A stretch of DNA of 41,115 bases from Rhizobacter sp. GTDB lineage: Bacteria; Pseudomonadota; Gammaproteobacteria; Burkholderiales; Burkholderiaceae_C. Position numbers and translations under genes: made by a program. This document shows positions 9,105 to 18,040 of this stretch, in pieces. The notes beneath the pieces are model-generated. The model ran no database searches. It had not been told where the DNA came from and worked only from the letters and a program-made list of their open reading frames with translations. The first letter of the stretch is position 1; each line of letters begins with the position of its first letter. Location of the stretch: the NCBI GenBank assembly GCA_023954175.1, contig JAMLIM010000029.1:1-41115 (forward strand), read 5' to 3'.

Positions 9105-11051
9105 CTACAACGCGTAGCGCAACACGAGCCCGTAGGACAGGCCGGCCCACATGATGAGGAAGAGCGGCGTGCCGACGCGCACGAAGTCGGCGAATCGATA
9201 GCCGCCCGCGTTCATCACGAGCAGGTTGGTCTGGTAGCCCATCGGCGTCAGATAGCACAGGTTGCAGCCGAACAGCACGGCGAGCACGAAGGACTCCGGC
9301 GGCACGCCGAGCGAGCGCGCAAGCTCGACACCGAGCGGCGTGCCGATCGCTGCCGCCGCGTTGTTGGAGACGAAGTTCGTCAGCAGGCCCATCAGGGCCA
9401 TCAACAGTGCGAGCACCCAGGCCGCGCTGAGGCCGGCCGACGCCGACGCCAGCTGGCGCGCCATCCAGGCGGTGCCGCCGGTGAGTTCGAGCGCGTCGCC
9501 GAGTGCGAGGCTCGCCGCGACCAGCAGGACGACCTTGACCGACAGCGACTGCGTCACGTCCTGCCACGACAGGCAGCGCGTGGCGAGCAGAAACAAGACC
9601 CCGCCGAGCGCGGCGAGCGAGATCGGCAGCGTCTTGGTCGCCGCCAGCATCACTACCGCCAGCATCGCGATCAGCGCGTAGCCGGCCTTGTCCTGGCGCG
9701 GCAGCGTGTAGCGCTCGTCGAGCAGCAGGCCCAGGCCATCGCGCTGCACCTGGCGGATCGCCTCGCTCTCGCCCTGCAGCAACAGGATGTCGCCGGCGCT
9801 GATCCGGCGATCGGCCAGGTTCTGGCGCTGGAAGCCCTCGTACTGCAGGCGCGGTCGCAGGCCGACGACGACCGCCCCATAGCGCTCGGCGATGCGCTCG
9901 CGGCGCACGCTGCGCGAAACGAGCGGAGACGTCGGCGTGACGATCATCTGCGCGACGACGGCGGACGTCGGCGCCTTCTCCGCTTTCTCGGCCTTCTCCG
10001 CCTTCTCTGCTTTCTCCGCCTTCTCCGCCTTTTCAGCCTTGTCCGCCTTGTCGGACGCCTCTGTGTTCTCGGACTTCGCCGGCTCCTGCCCCTCGTCCTC
10101 CTCGGTGTCGACGTCGTGCAGCACGGCGTGCAGGCTCGACTCGAAATCCTTCAGGTTGGCGGCAGTGTCCTGCACCAGCAGGCGATCACCCGCACGCAGG
10201 GTCACCGACGGCAGCCTCGAGAGCGCGCGCCCGCCGCGCCGCAGCTCGAGCACGTGCAGGCGCCCGCCGGTGGCGCCGAAGGCGTCGCGCAGATGGCGCC
10301 CATCGAGCCACGCGCCCTCCTCGATCCAGATCTCGGCGTCGAACACCTGTTCGGACAACTCCTCGACCGGGGGATGCACATGGGCGAGCAGGCGCGGCGC
10401 AACGAGCCAGAGATAGAACAACGCCGGCACCGCCGCCGCCGCAACGAGCGGGTAGAAGCTGAACAGGCTGAACGGCACGACGCCGAGGCCGGCCGCCAGC
10501 GCGACGACGATCAGGTTGGTCGAGGTGCCGATCGTCGTCGCCATGCCGCCGATCAGCACCGCATAGTTCATCGGCATCAGCATCCTGCCGCCCGAGACCT
10601 TGGCACGCGCCGCGGCGGCGAGGATGAGCGGGATCAGCAGCACGACGACCGGCGTGTCGTTGACGAGGCCGCTCGCCCCGGCGGCGCCGACCAGCACCGC
10701 GAGCAGCGCCAGACGCGGGCTCGACGCGACCCAGCTCGAAAGGCGGCGCGCCGCCGGTTCGAGCGCGCCGGTCACGACCAGACCGTGGCCGACGATCATC
10801 AGCGCGCAGATCGCGATCAGCGCCGGATGGCCGAAGCCGGCGAAAAAACGCATCGGGTCGATTTCGCCCTGCGCCGTCTGCAGCGGCGCGAGGACAAAGC
10901 CGAGCGGCAGCGCGACGAGGATCACGAGGCAGACCGTCGTGATCGGCAACCGGTCCCACACGAACAGCCCGAACACGACCGCGGCGAACGCAAGCGTCGC
11001 GATGCCGTGCGCGCCGAGCCCGCTGCCGATCAGGTCTGCCGCACCCGTCAC
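9105..11051 (-). CDS. SLC13-family permease with two RCK_C (TrkA-C) domains
   Basis: A 648-residue inner-membrane transporter. Membrane block one (about 1-220) is followed by two cytoplasmic RCK_C domains (about 235-320 and 380-450) and a second membrane block to the end, with VNDTPVVVLLIPL and FVSNNAAAAIG, the paired re-entrant motifs of DASS/SLC13 carriers. Such proteins carry anions such as sulfate or dicarboxylates, or are sodium-coupled; the substrate here is unknown. Between the RCK_C domains lies an AEK-repeat linker coded by 9-bp repeats. The start is GTG at 11051, preceded by AGGGG; longer frames have no family support. It lies 61 bp after the RCK channel gene. Confidence 0.9.
   Translation of the reverse strand: MTGAADLIGSGLGAHGIATLAFAAVVFGLFVWDRLPITTVCLVILVALPLGFVLAPLQTAQGEIDPMRFFAGFGHPALIAICALMIVGHGLVVTGALEPAARRLSSWVASSPRLALLAVLVGAAGASGLVNDTPVVVLLIPLILAAAARAKVSGGRMLMPMNYAVLIGGMATTIGTSTNLIVVALAAGLGVVPFSLFSFYPLVAAAAVPALFYLWLVAPRLLAHVHPPVEELSEQVFDAEIWIEEGAWLDGRHLRDAFGATGGRLHVLELRRGGRALSRLPSVTLRAGDRLLVQDTAANLKDFESSLHAVLHDVDTEEDEGQEPAKSENTEASDKADKAEKAEKAEKAEKAEKAEKAEKAPTSAVVAQMIVTPTSPLVSRSVRRERIAERYGAVVVGLRPRLQYEGFQRQNLADRRISAGDILLLQGESEAIRQVQRDGLGLLLDERYTLPRQDKAGYALIAMLAVVMLAATKTLPISLAALGGVLFLLATRCLSWQDVTQSLSVKVVLLVAASLALGDALELTGGTAWMARQLASASAGLSAAWVLALLMALMGLLTNFVSNNAAAAIGTPLGVELARSLGVPPESFVLAVLFGCNLCYLTPMGYQTNLLVMNAGGYRFADFVRVGTPLFLIMWAGLSYGLVLRYAL
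9975..10052 (-). repeat. Nonanucleotide tandem repeat encoding an AEK linker
   Basis: About eight imperfect copies of a 9-bp unit lie in frame inside the SLC13-type gene and encode alternating Ala-Glu-Lys (last units Ala-Asp-Lys). The units differ mainly at third codon positions, so the peptide repeat is kept while the DNA has drifted. It forms a charged, probably helical linker between the two RCK_C domains. Confidence 0.85.
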
Positions 11052-11112
11052 CGCAGACCCCTGCGCGCGCCGGGTGCGGCCCGCTGCATCGCGGCTGACG
11101 CAGGGCAAGTCT

Positions 11113-12801
11113 TCATGCGAGCTCCAGCGGGGGCGACGGCACCTCTGGCGCCAGGTCGGGCAGTGCGTGCGAAACCACGAGCCTGCGCATCGCCGAACGC
11201 GCTCGTTCACGCCCGCAGAAGAGCACACGGTCGCCGACCGCGAGCGCCGTGTCGAGCGGCGGCAGCAGCTCGCGCGACTGCTCGCGTTGCAGCAGCAGCG
11301 GTACCGCAGGTTCGCGTTTGCCGCTGAAGTCGGCGTGCATCATCAGGCGGCCGAGGGTCACCGTCTCGTGATGCGCAAGCGCGTCACAGACAGTCGGCGC
11401 GATCTCCGGCGTGCATTCGATAGACCACGGTTCGACGACTTCGTCGCCGATCACATCGCGCATGCTCGCGAGCAGCGCGGCGGCCCAGTCCTCGTCCTGG
11501 TCGCGCGCCAGGCGCAGGAAGGTCGCGAGCTGCGGCGTGCGGATCACGCGCAGCACTTCGCCCGCAATGACGTAGCCGCTGAGCGTGACGAGGTCGGCCG
11601 GCGCGGCGCGAAACACGGCCGCGTTGCGGCGCTGCGTCTCGCGCGCGACGATGAAGACGCGCTTGTTCAACATGCGCCCGGCGAGAATGATCGCCAGGTT
11701 GTCGATGTCGACCGGCGTGCCGGCGACGAGCGCGGTCGAATCCTCGATGCCCGCGCGGCGCAGCACGGCCGGGTCGGTCGGGTCGCCGCACACGCTGTTG
11801 CTGTCGTCGCAGCTGTCGTCGAGATCGGTCGCGACGACCACCGTCTCGACCTCGAGCCGCTCCAGATGGCGCCGCAGCGCGCGCGTGAAGCGGCCGAAGC
11901 CGCACAGCACCCAGCGGCCGCGCGGCAGCTGAGGCACATCGTCGACCGCAGTGCCGGTCTGCGTCGTCAGGCTCTCGTAGATGACGTGCAGGCTCGGCGT
12001 GCGGATCGAGAGCGCCAGGCGCTCGGCAAAGGTGTCGAACGGGTTGATCAGGTAGTCGGCGCCGGCGGCCGCCATGCGCGCGTGGGCCGCGTGGTCGTGC
12101 ACGGCGCACAGCACCTGCAGATCGGGATTCAGGAGCCGTGCGGTGAGGGCGATCTTGATGTTGACGTGGTCATCTCCCGTCAGCGCGACGACGCCCGCGC
12201 AATGCGGATGCCTCAGCCCCGCGAGCATCAGCGTCTTCGGATCGCTCGCGTCGCCCGCCATCGCCGGCACCTGGATCGTGAGATCCTCGATGTCGACCGC
12301 CTCGGCGCGCGTGGAGTCGATCTCGATCACGACCGAGCGCCGGCCGTCCTCGGTCAGCTCGCGCACGACGCGGCTGCCGGCATCGTCGTAGCCGCAGATC
12401 AGGTGGAACGGCTCGCGTATGCGACGCACCGCGCGCTCGATGCGGCTCTCGTGCAGGATGCGGCGAAACACCGGGTCCTGCAGCACATTGAAGAACGCGC
12501 CGAGCGCGTACAGCCACGTGATGACGGTCGCGTAGATCGCCCCCGTCGCCCACAGCCGCTGCAGGTCGGAGAACGGGTACGGCACCTCGCCCAGGCCGAT
12601 CGTCGTGCCGAGAATGCTGACGAAGTAGAACGCCTCGAGGAAGGACATCGTCCACGGCCGGCCCTCGGGGTCGACACCCGGCACCTGCGTGAAGCCGAAC
12701 ACCGCCACCGCATACACCAGCACCACCATGGCCAGCGGATATCGCAGCCGGCGCAGGAGGATGAAGAGGCCGAAGCGATTGCGGCCCGGCGAGACGTTCA
12801 T
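11113..12801 (-). CDS. Potassium-type ion channel with two RCK (TrkA-N) domains
   Basis: A 562-residue channel. Two transmembrane helices (about 22-38 and 85-105) flank a pore loop with TTIGLGE at 66-72, where K+ channels normally read TVGYGD. Two Rossmann RCK domains follow, with nucleotide-binding turns at CGYDDAG (136-142) and CGFGRF (300-305), and the C-terminus has a RCK_C-like region. The tandem RCK layout resembles GsuK/BK-type channels, where ligand binding gates the pore. Its ATG overlaps the stop of the DUF6394 gene by 4 bp, indicating translational coupling. Ion selectivity is uncertain because of the Tyr-to-Leu and Asp-to-Glu changes in the filter. Confidence 0.9.
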   Translation of the reverse strand: MNVSPGRNRFGLFILLRRLRYPLAMVVLVYAVAVFGFTQVPGVDPEGRPWTMSFLEAFYFVSILGTTIGLGEVPYPFSDLQRLWATGAIYATVITWLYALGAFFNVLQDPVFRRILHESRIERAVRRIREPFHLICGYDDAGSRVVRELTEDGRRSVVIEIDSTRAEAVDIEDLTIQVPAMAGDASDPKTLMLAGLRHPHCAGVVALTGDDHVNIKIALTARLLNPDLQVLCAVHDHAAHARMAAAGADYLINPFDTFAERLALSIRTPSLHVIYESLTTQTGTAVDDVPQLPRGRWVLCGFGRFTRALRRHLERLEVETVVVATDLDDSCDDSNSVCGDPTDPAVLRRAGIEDSTALVAGTPVDIDNLAIILAGRMLNKRVFIVARETQRRNAAVFRAAPADLVTLSGYVIAGEVLRVIRTPQLATFLRLARDQDEDWAAALLASMRDVIGDEVVEPWSIECTPEIAPTVCDALAHHETVTLGRLMMHADFSGKREPAVPLLLQREQSRELLPPLDTALAVGDRVLFCGRERARSAMRRLVVSHALPDLAPEVPSPPLELA

Positions 12802-13178
12802 CGGCGCAGGTTGGCCATCTCGATCACGAGCAGCACGACCGACACCACGTTGGCGACCACCGCCCCGGTGGCGAGCGAGACGACGGTGGCGCTCTGGTGC
12901 TCACCCAGGTTCATGCCGAACTGGCTGTAGACGCCCCAGGCGACGGCAGCGGCCATCAGCTGCAGATCGGCCACCAGGCTGGTGGCGAGCATCGTCGAGC
13001 CGAGCGCCGAGCGGTCGCCGAACTTCATGATCGTCGCGATCAGGTTGACGACCACCGCCGCGAACAGTTCGTAGACGTTGTGGTGTCCGATCTCGGCGAT
13101 CTCGCCGGTGACGAAACCGACGTTGAGCGTCAAGGCCAGCACGATGACGAAGGCGAAGAGGACGCGTTCTGTACTCAT
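12798..13178 (-). CDS. DUF6394 family membrane protein
   Basis: A 126-residue protein with four predicted membrane segments (about 5-22, 38-55, 62-85 and 98-122). The sequence around HHNVYELFAAVVVNLIATIMKFGDR and LATSLVADLQLMAAA matches the DUF6394 family as I remember it; function is unknown. It is the first gene of a set with the RCK channel (4-bp ATGA overlap) and the SLC13-type permease. The overlap suggests the small protein and the channel are made in fixed ratio, which would suit an accessory subunit; that is inference. An AGGAT ribosome-binding site precedes the ATG. Confidence 0.82.
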   Translation of the reverse strand: MSTERVLFAFVIVLALTLNVGFVTGEIAEIGHHNVYELFAAVVVNLIATIMKFGDRSALGSTMLATSLVADLQLMAAAVAWGVYSQFGMNLGEHQSATVVSLATGAVVANVVSVVLLVIEMANLRR

Positions 13179-13192
13179 GGTTTGAATCCTGA

Positions 13193-13216
13193 GGGTGAGC
13201 GGGCGAGCGGGTGAGC
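13193..13216. repeat. Three-copy 8-bp tandem repeat upstream of DUF6394 operon
   Basis: Units gggtgagc, gggcgagc and gggtgagc are contiguous, with one base difference in the middle copy. The array ends 15 bp before the DUF6394 start codon, within its expected leader. A unit length that is not a multiple of three outside a coding region could vary leader length by slippage. Confidence 0.6.
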
Positions 13217-13339
13217 ACGGTGTCGGGCGAGTCTAGTCCGGACGCCACACGGGCGGTAGGCGCCGGTCGATCAATTCGCCTGCCGCACACAGCGGGCGCA
13301 CTGCACAGGCGCCGCGTTCGCACAAACTGTCGCGCAGAC

Positions 13340-13373
13340 TGGACGAAATGAATTGAGACAAATATACTTCGTC
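13340..13373 (+). promoter_or_regulatory. Candidate marR promoter with flanking inverted repeat
   Basis: TGGACG at 13340-13345 (four of six -35 matches), 17 bp, then TATACT at 13363-13368 (five of six -10 matches). The arms GACGAA (13342-13347) and TTCGTC (13368-13373) bracket the spacer as an inverted repeat. The octamer CAAATATA at 13359-13366 also occurs in the palindrome at 7977-7996. Autoregulation by the downstream MarR protein is a reasonable inference. Confidence 0.42.
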
Positions 13374-13479
13374 TGTCCGTGTCCATTGTCCCGCGCGGCC
13401 CCGCGCTTCGGTGCGAGGCGCAGCCTGCGACCCCGATCGCGCAACGGCACGCTGCGCACCCACCATCCCGAGCCCCCTC

Positions 13480-14034
13480 ATGCCCACTGCGAAGGCCCCT
13501 CCCGACAACCCCCCTGTCGCGCCGATGCCAGCGCCCGCGGAAGACGCCGCGGCCCACACGCCGCCGCCCGAGCCCGTGGCGCGCGTGCTGCGCCAGTTCC
13601 GGCAGGTCTTCAACAGCGTGAAGACGCACTTCCAGCAGATGGAGAAGCTCGCCGGCGTCGGCGGCGCGCAGATCTGGGCCTTGTCGATCATCCGCGACCG
13701 GCCCGGCATCGGCGTCAACGAGCTCGCCCGCGCGATCGATGTCCGCCAGCCGACGGCGAGCAACCTCGTGCGTTCGCTCGCCGAACAGGATTGCATCGAG
13801 ATCCGCAAGGAAGGCCCGGACAAGCGCGCCGTGCAGCTCTACGTCAAGGCAGCCGGCCGCCAGGTGCTGCGCAAGACGCCGGGCCCGTTCACCGGCGTCC
13901 TGCCCGAAGCCCTCGCGGGCCTGCCGCCGGCGACGCTGCAAAGGCTCGAGGAGGATCTGGCGATCCTGCTCAAGGCGGTGAACCGCGACCTGCAGCACGC
14001 GCGCATTCCGCTCGCCGAACTCACCACGCCATAG
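13480..14034 (+). CDS. MarR family transcriptional regulator
   Basis: A 184-residue regulator. A Pro/Ala-rich, probably disordered N-terminus (1-28) precedes a helical dimer region and a winged helix: AQIWALSIIRDRPGIGVNELARAIDVRQPTASNLVRSL is the helix-turn-helix (about 62-100), and IRKEGPDKRAVQLYV is the wing. Members bind palindromes as dimers and usually respond to small phenolics or oxidants; no ligand is suggested here. The ATG at 13480 is preferred over a GTG at 13411. It is divergent from the DUF6394/channel operon, which is a natural target, and it ends 1 bp before the convergent queA stop. Confidence 0.88.
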   Translation: MPTAKAPPDNPPVAPMPAPAEDAAAHTPPPEPVARVLRQFRQVFNSVKTHFQQMEKLAGVGGAQIWALSIIRDRPGIGVNELARAIDVRQPTASNLVRSLAEQDCIEIRKEGPDKRAVQLYVKAAGRQVLRKTPGPFTGVLPEALAGLPPATLQRLEEDLAILLKAVNRDLQHARIPLAELTTP

Positions 14035-14035
14035 T

Positions 14036-15085
14036 TCAGCTTGCCCGCGCGAGCAGCATCGCGTCACCGTAGCTGAAGAAGCGATAGCGCTCGCGCAGCG
14101 CGTGCGCGTAAAGCGCGTGCATGCGCTCGTGGCCGGCGAACGCGCTGACGAGCATCAGCAGCGTGCTGCGCGGCAGATGAAAGTTCGTCACGAGCGCGTC
14201 GACGACGCGAAAGTCGAAACCCGGCGTGATGAAGATGTCGGTCTCGCGCGCGCCGGCCGACAAGCCTGCGGACCTTGCCGCCGATTCGAGCGCGCGCAGC
14301 GTCGTCGTGCCGACGGAGACGACGCGCCCGCCGCGCGCGCGCGCCGAACCGATCGCCGCGACGGTCGACGCCGGCACCTCGAACCACTCGCTGTGCATGC
14401 GGTGTGCGGCGATGTTCTCGCTGCGCACCGGCTGGAAGGTGCCGGCACCGACATGCAGCGTGACGCTCGCGCGCGCCACGCCGCGCGCCGCGATCGCGTC
14501 GAGCAGCGCGGCGTCGAAGTGCAGCGACGCGGTGGGCGCGGCCACCGCGCCTGGGCGCGCGGCGAAGACGCTCTGGTAGCGCTGCGCGTCGTCCGCCGTG
14601 TCGGCGTGCGTGATGTAGGGCGGCAGCGGCACGTGGCCGAAGCGCTCGAGCAGCGCGAACGGTTCGTCCGGGAAGCGCAGCCGAAAAAGGTCATCCTCGG
14701 GCCCGCCGCGGCCGAGCACTTCGGCGCGCAGCCGCTCACCGCCCGGTGCGTCGAACGCGACGATGCTGCCCGGCTTCGGTGACTTGCTCGCGCGCAGATG
14801 ACACAGCACCTCGTGCCCCGGCAGCACGCGCTCGACGAGCGCCTCGACCGCGCCGCCGCTCGCCTTCGCGCCGAGCAGTCGTGCCTTGATGACGCGCGTG
14901 TCGTTGACGACGAGCAGGTCATCCGGCGCGAGCAACGACGGCAACTCGACGAATGCGCGATCGACGGGTGTCGCGCCGCGGCCGTCGAGCAGGCGCGACG
15001 CGCTGCGCTCGGCCGCGGGGTGCTGTGCGATCAACTCCGACGGCAGCGCGTAGTCGAAATCGGCGAGCGTGTAGTGGGGTGGCAT
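14036..15085 (-). CDS. queA: S-adenosylmethionine:tRNA ribosyltransferase-isomerase
   Basis: A 349-residue QueA, which transfers and isomerises the ribosyl part of SAM onto preQ1-modified tRNA to make epoxyqueuosine. The family is evident from [15 protein letters not shown] at the N-terminus, [14 protein letters not shown], the HVPLPPYI segment, [28 protein letters not shown] and the final [18 protein letters not shown] ... [12 protein letters not shown]. Length is normal. It is divergent from recG with 59 bp between starts, the usual betaproteobacterial arrangement, but tgt does not follow it. Confidence 0.97.
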   Translation of the reverse strand: MPPHYTLADFDYALPSELIAQHPAAERSASRLLDGRGATPVDRAFVELPSLLAPDDLLVVNDTRVIKARLLGAKASGGAVEALVERVLPGHEVLCHLRASKSPKPGSIVAFDAPGGERLRAEVLGRGGPEDDLFRLRFPDEPFALLERFGHVPLPPYITHADTADDAQRYQSVFAARPGAVAAPTASLHFDAALLDAIAARGVARASVTLHVGAGTFQPVRSENIAAHRMHSEWFEVPASTVAAIGSARARGGRVVSVGTTTLRALESAARSAGLSAGARETDIFITPGFDFRVVDALVTNFHLPRSTLLMLVSAFAGHERMHALYAHALRERYRFFSYGDAMLLARAS

Positions 15086-15144
15086 TCGGCCTCTGCGTGG
15101 CGTGGCCCGAACGCGCGATCGTCGGTCGGGGGCAGAATTGTTCC

Positions 15145-17271
15145 ATGCCCGCCGCAGCGCCCGCCGTCAACAAGCCGAAGTCGGCCCCGCAGCGCGCGCT
15201 GGAAAAGCTCGGCCTGCGGCGCGACATCGACCTCGCGCTGCACCTGCCGCTGCGCTACGAGGACGAGACCCGCCTCGTGCGCATCGCCGACACGCGCGAC
15301 GCCGACCTGGCGCAGGTCGAGGGCCGCGTGATCGACTGCCGCGTCGAGCAGCGCGCACGGCGCCAGTTGCTGGTGCGCATCGCCGACGACAGCGACGAGT
15401 TGCTGTTGCGCTTCCTGCACTTCTACCCTTCGCATCAGAAGACGCTCGCGGTCGGCGCACGGGTGCGCGTGCGCGGCGAAGTGCGCGGCGGCTTCGCCGG
15501 CCGCGAGATGGTGCATCCCACATTCAAAGCAGTCGGGGAAGACACGCCACTTGCTGCAGCGCTGACGCCCGTCTACCCGACGAGCGCGCAACTGCCGCAA
15601 GCCTATCTGCGCAAGGCGGTGGGCGCGGCGCTTGCGCGCGCGCCGCTCGAGGAGGTCCTGCCCGCGGGCACGCTGCCGCCCGGCCTGCCGCCGCTGCGCG
15701 ACGCGCTGGCCTTCCTGCACCACCCGGGCCCGCAAACGAGCCTGGCGACACTCGAAGACCGCAGCCATCCCGCCTGGCAACGCCTGAAGTTCGACGAACT
15801 GCTCGCGCAGCAGTTGTCGCAATTGCAGGCGAAGCGCGCGCGCGCGTCGCTGCAGGCGCCGGCACTCGCGACGCGGCGCGGCGGCCTGCACGAAAAGCTG
15901 CTCGCCGCACTGCCCTTCGCGCTGACGGCTGCGCAGCATCGCGTCGCGCACGAGATCGCGGCCGACATTGCGCGGCGCCAGCCGATGCACCGCTTGCTGC
16001 AGGGCGACGTCGGTTCGGGCAAGACGGTCGTCGCCGCGCTCGCCGCGCTGATCGCGATCGACGCCGGCTGGCAATGCGCGCTGATGGCGCCGACCGAGAT
16101 CCTCGCCGAGCAGCATTTCGGCAAGCTCGTCGGCTGGCTCGAGCCGCTCGGTGTGCGCGTCGCGTGGCTCACCGGCGGCCACAAGGGCAAGGCGCGCAAG
16201 GCGATGCTCGCGAGCCTGGCCGACGGCAGCGCGCAACTCGTCGTCGGCACGCATGCGGTGATCCAGGACGGCGTCGCCTTCGAGAGGCTCGGGCTCGCGA
16301 TCGTCGACGAACAGCATCGCTTCGGCGTCGAGCAGCGCCTCGCGCTGCGGCGAAAGCTGGTCGATCACGACCACACCCCATCCGCTCCGGCGGGCAGGGT
16401 CGATGGCGCCAGCGCGGCGCCGCATCACGACGATCGATCGGCTCCGCTGGAACCCCATCTGCTGATGATGAGCGCGACACCGATCCCGCGCACGCTCGCG
16501 ATGACCTACTACGCCGACCTCGACGTGAGCACGATCGACGAGCTGCCGCCCGGCCGCCAGCCGATCGTGACAAGGCTCTTCGTCGACACGCGGCGCGACG
16601 ACGTGATCGCGCGCATCCGCGACGAAGTGGCGCGCGGGCGGCAGGTCTACTGGGTCTGCCCGCTGATCGAGGCGAGCGAAACGCTCGACCTGCAGAACGC
16701 GACCGACGCCCACGCCGAACTCTGCGCCGCGCTGTCGGGCGCCGACGTCGGCCTGCTGCACGGCCGCATGACGGCGGCCGACAAGGCGGCGGTGATGGCG
16801 CGCTTCACGCGCGGCGAGACGGCCGTGCTCGTCGCGACGACGGTGATCGAAGTCGGCGTCGATGTGCCCAACGCGTCACTGATGGTGATCGAGCATGCCG
16901 AGCGCTTCGGCCTCGCGCAGCTGCATCAGCTGCGCGGCCGCGTCGGGCGCGGCGAGGTGGCAAGCGCCTGCGTGCTGCTCTACACCGGGCCGCTCGGCGC
17001 GACGGCGAAGGCGCGACTGAAGGCGATGCTGGAGACGAACGACGGCTTCGAGATCGCGCGCCGCGACCTCGAGATCCGCGGCCCGGGCGAGTTCATGGGC
17101 GCGCGCCAGTCGGGCGATGCGCTGCTGCGATTCGCCGACCTTGCCGAGGACAGCACATTGCTGCAGCACGCGCGCGCGCTCGCACCCGTGCTGCTGGCCA
17201 AACACCCGGAAGCGGCGGCGCGGCATGTGGCGCGCTGGCTCGCGAGCCGCGCCGAGTTCATGAAAGCGTAG
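15145..17271 (+). CDS. recG: ATP-dependent DNA helicase RecG
   Basis: A 708-residue RecG, the helicase that reverses stalled replication forks and migrates Holliday junctions. The N-terminal wedge domain (about 50-130) is followed by the helicase core: Walker A GDVGSGKT (287-294), DEQH (388-391), SATPIPRTL (443-451), then [19 protein letters not shown] and [10 protein letters not shown] for motifs V and VI. An insertion of about 30 residues, rich in Ala, Pro and His, lies between motifs II and III (about 407-437, bases 16363-16456); the flanking motifs are intact, so activity is expected. The ATG at 15145 fits the family start. Confidence 0.96.
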   Translation: MPAAAPAVNKPKSAPQRALEKLGLRRDIDLALHLPLRYEDETRLVRIADTRDADLAQVEGRVIDCRVEQRARRQLLVRIADDSDELLLRFLHFYPSHQKTLAVGARVRVRGEVRGGFAGREMVHPTFKAVGEDTPLAAALTPVYPTSAQLPQAYLRKAVGAALARAPLEEVLPAGTLPPGLPPLRDALAFLHHPGPQTSLATLEDRSHPAWQRLKFDELLAQQLSQLQAKRARASLQAPALATRRGGLHEKLLAALPFALTAAQHRVAHEIAADIARRQPMHRLLQGDVGSGKTVVAALAALIAIDAGWQCALMAPTEILAEQHFGKLVGWLEPLGVRVAWLTGGHKGKARKAMLASLADGSAQLVVGTHAVIQDGVAFERLGLAIVDEQHRFGVEQRLALRRKLVDHDHTPSAPAGRVDGASAAPHHDDRSAPLEPHLLMMSATPIPRTLAMTYYADLDVSTIDELPPGRQPIVTRLFVDTRRDDVIARIRDEVARGRQVYWVCPLIEASETLDLQNATDAHAELCAALSGADVGLLHGRMTAADKAAVMARFTRGETAVLVATTVIEVGVDVPNASLMVIEHAERFGLAQLHQLRGRVGRGEVASACVLLYTGPLGATAKARLKAMLETNDGFEIARRDLEIRGPGEFMGARQSGDALLRFADLAEDSTLLQHARALAPVLLAKHPEAAARHVARWLASRAEFMKA

Positions 17272-17326
17272 CGCAGCGCACCAGGCGATGAGACGCCGCC
17301 GGCGGCCGCCAGTCAGCGGTCGGCGC

Positions 17327-17845
17327 TCAGCGCTGCACGACGACAAGGCCTCCCCGCTCATGGCGTCCGTGGCCCCAACCCGGCATCGGCCCCACCCCCG
17401 GCCGCACGCGATAGACGGGCCGCGGCGCGTAGACCACCGGCGGCGCGCGGTAGACCACTGGCGGGGCGCGGTAGTACATCGGCGCCGGCCGGTAGTAGGT
17501 CACTGCGGGCGGGTAGTAGGCAGGGGCCGCGACGACGTAGGTTGCCTGCGGCGGCGCATAGATCTCGGGCGCGGCATAGCCCACCGGGGGCGGATAGTAG
17601 GCCGGCGCCGCCACGGCGTACGCGGGCGGGCCGGCGCTGGCGGCGATGCCGGCACCGGTGATCGCACCGACCACGCCGCCCACGGCCGCGCCGTTGGCGC
17701 CGTTCACCGAGTGGCCGATCAGCGCGCCGATGCCCCCGCCGATCAAGGCGCCGAGCGCGGGATCGGCCTGCGCCGACGCGGTTGTCGATACGCTGCCGAT
17801 CGAGAGGGCGGCAATGGCCGCGGTTGCAAAGGTTCGCTTCGACAT
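17327..17845 (-). CDS. Secreted glycine-zipper protein with Tyr/Pro repeats
   Basis: A 172-residue exported protein. A signal peptide (1-25, cleavage after ASAQA or nearby) is followed by a glycine zipper (about 31-70, with GALIGGGIGALIGHSV), a motif that inserts or packs in membranes. The rest is a low-complexity region of YYPP, YYRPAP and APPVVY units ending in a Gly/His/Arg-rich tail. No enzyme motif is present. Similar glycine-zipper proteins sit at the outer membrane or in the periplasm. The start is firm: AAAGGAG lies six bases before the ATG. It is convergent with recG and divergent from oxyR. Confidence 0.82.
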   Translation of the reverse strand: MSKRTFATAAIAALSIGSVSTTASAQADPALGALIGGGIGALIGHSVNGANGAAVGGVVGAITGAGIAASAGPPAYAVAAPAYYPPPVGYAAPEIYAPPQATYVVAAPAYYPPAVTYYRPAPMYYRAPPVVYRAPPVVYAPRPVYRVRPGVGPMPGWGHGRHERGGLVVVQR

Positions 17846-18040
17846 GACGGACTCCTTTCAAGGTCAGGGGGTGCCGGGCGTGCGGGCACACCCTGAGCCT
17901 CCAACGCGCGAGCCGGCCCTTTGGTGGTCACGGCAGCAAATCTTTACAAGCGGGCCGCGGGCGGGGCGGCGCCGGGCGGGCCGGCCGGGCCGGCCTGTAG
18001 GGCAGGCGCGCAGTCGGGCAGGCGGCACAATGCGCCCATC

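Larger units (their letters stand above)
13179..13479. other. Divergent regulatory interval, DUF6394 operon / marR
   Basis: 301 bp without a gene. Next to the DUF6394 start are three tandem 8-bp units (gggtgagc, gggcgagc, gggtgagc) at 13193-13216. The only AT-rich patch, around 13346-13370, holds the candidate marR promoter and operator. The remainder is GC-rich with no recognisable signal. Confidence 0.5.

Noticed and set aside
10600-12930. A 776-codon open frame on the plus strand
   Set aside because: It is antisense to the SLC13-type and RCK channel genes; His/Arg/Asp-rich and without a domain.
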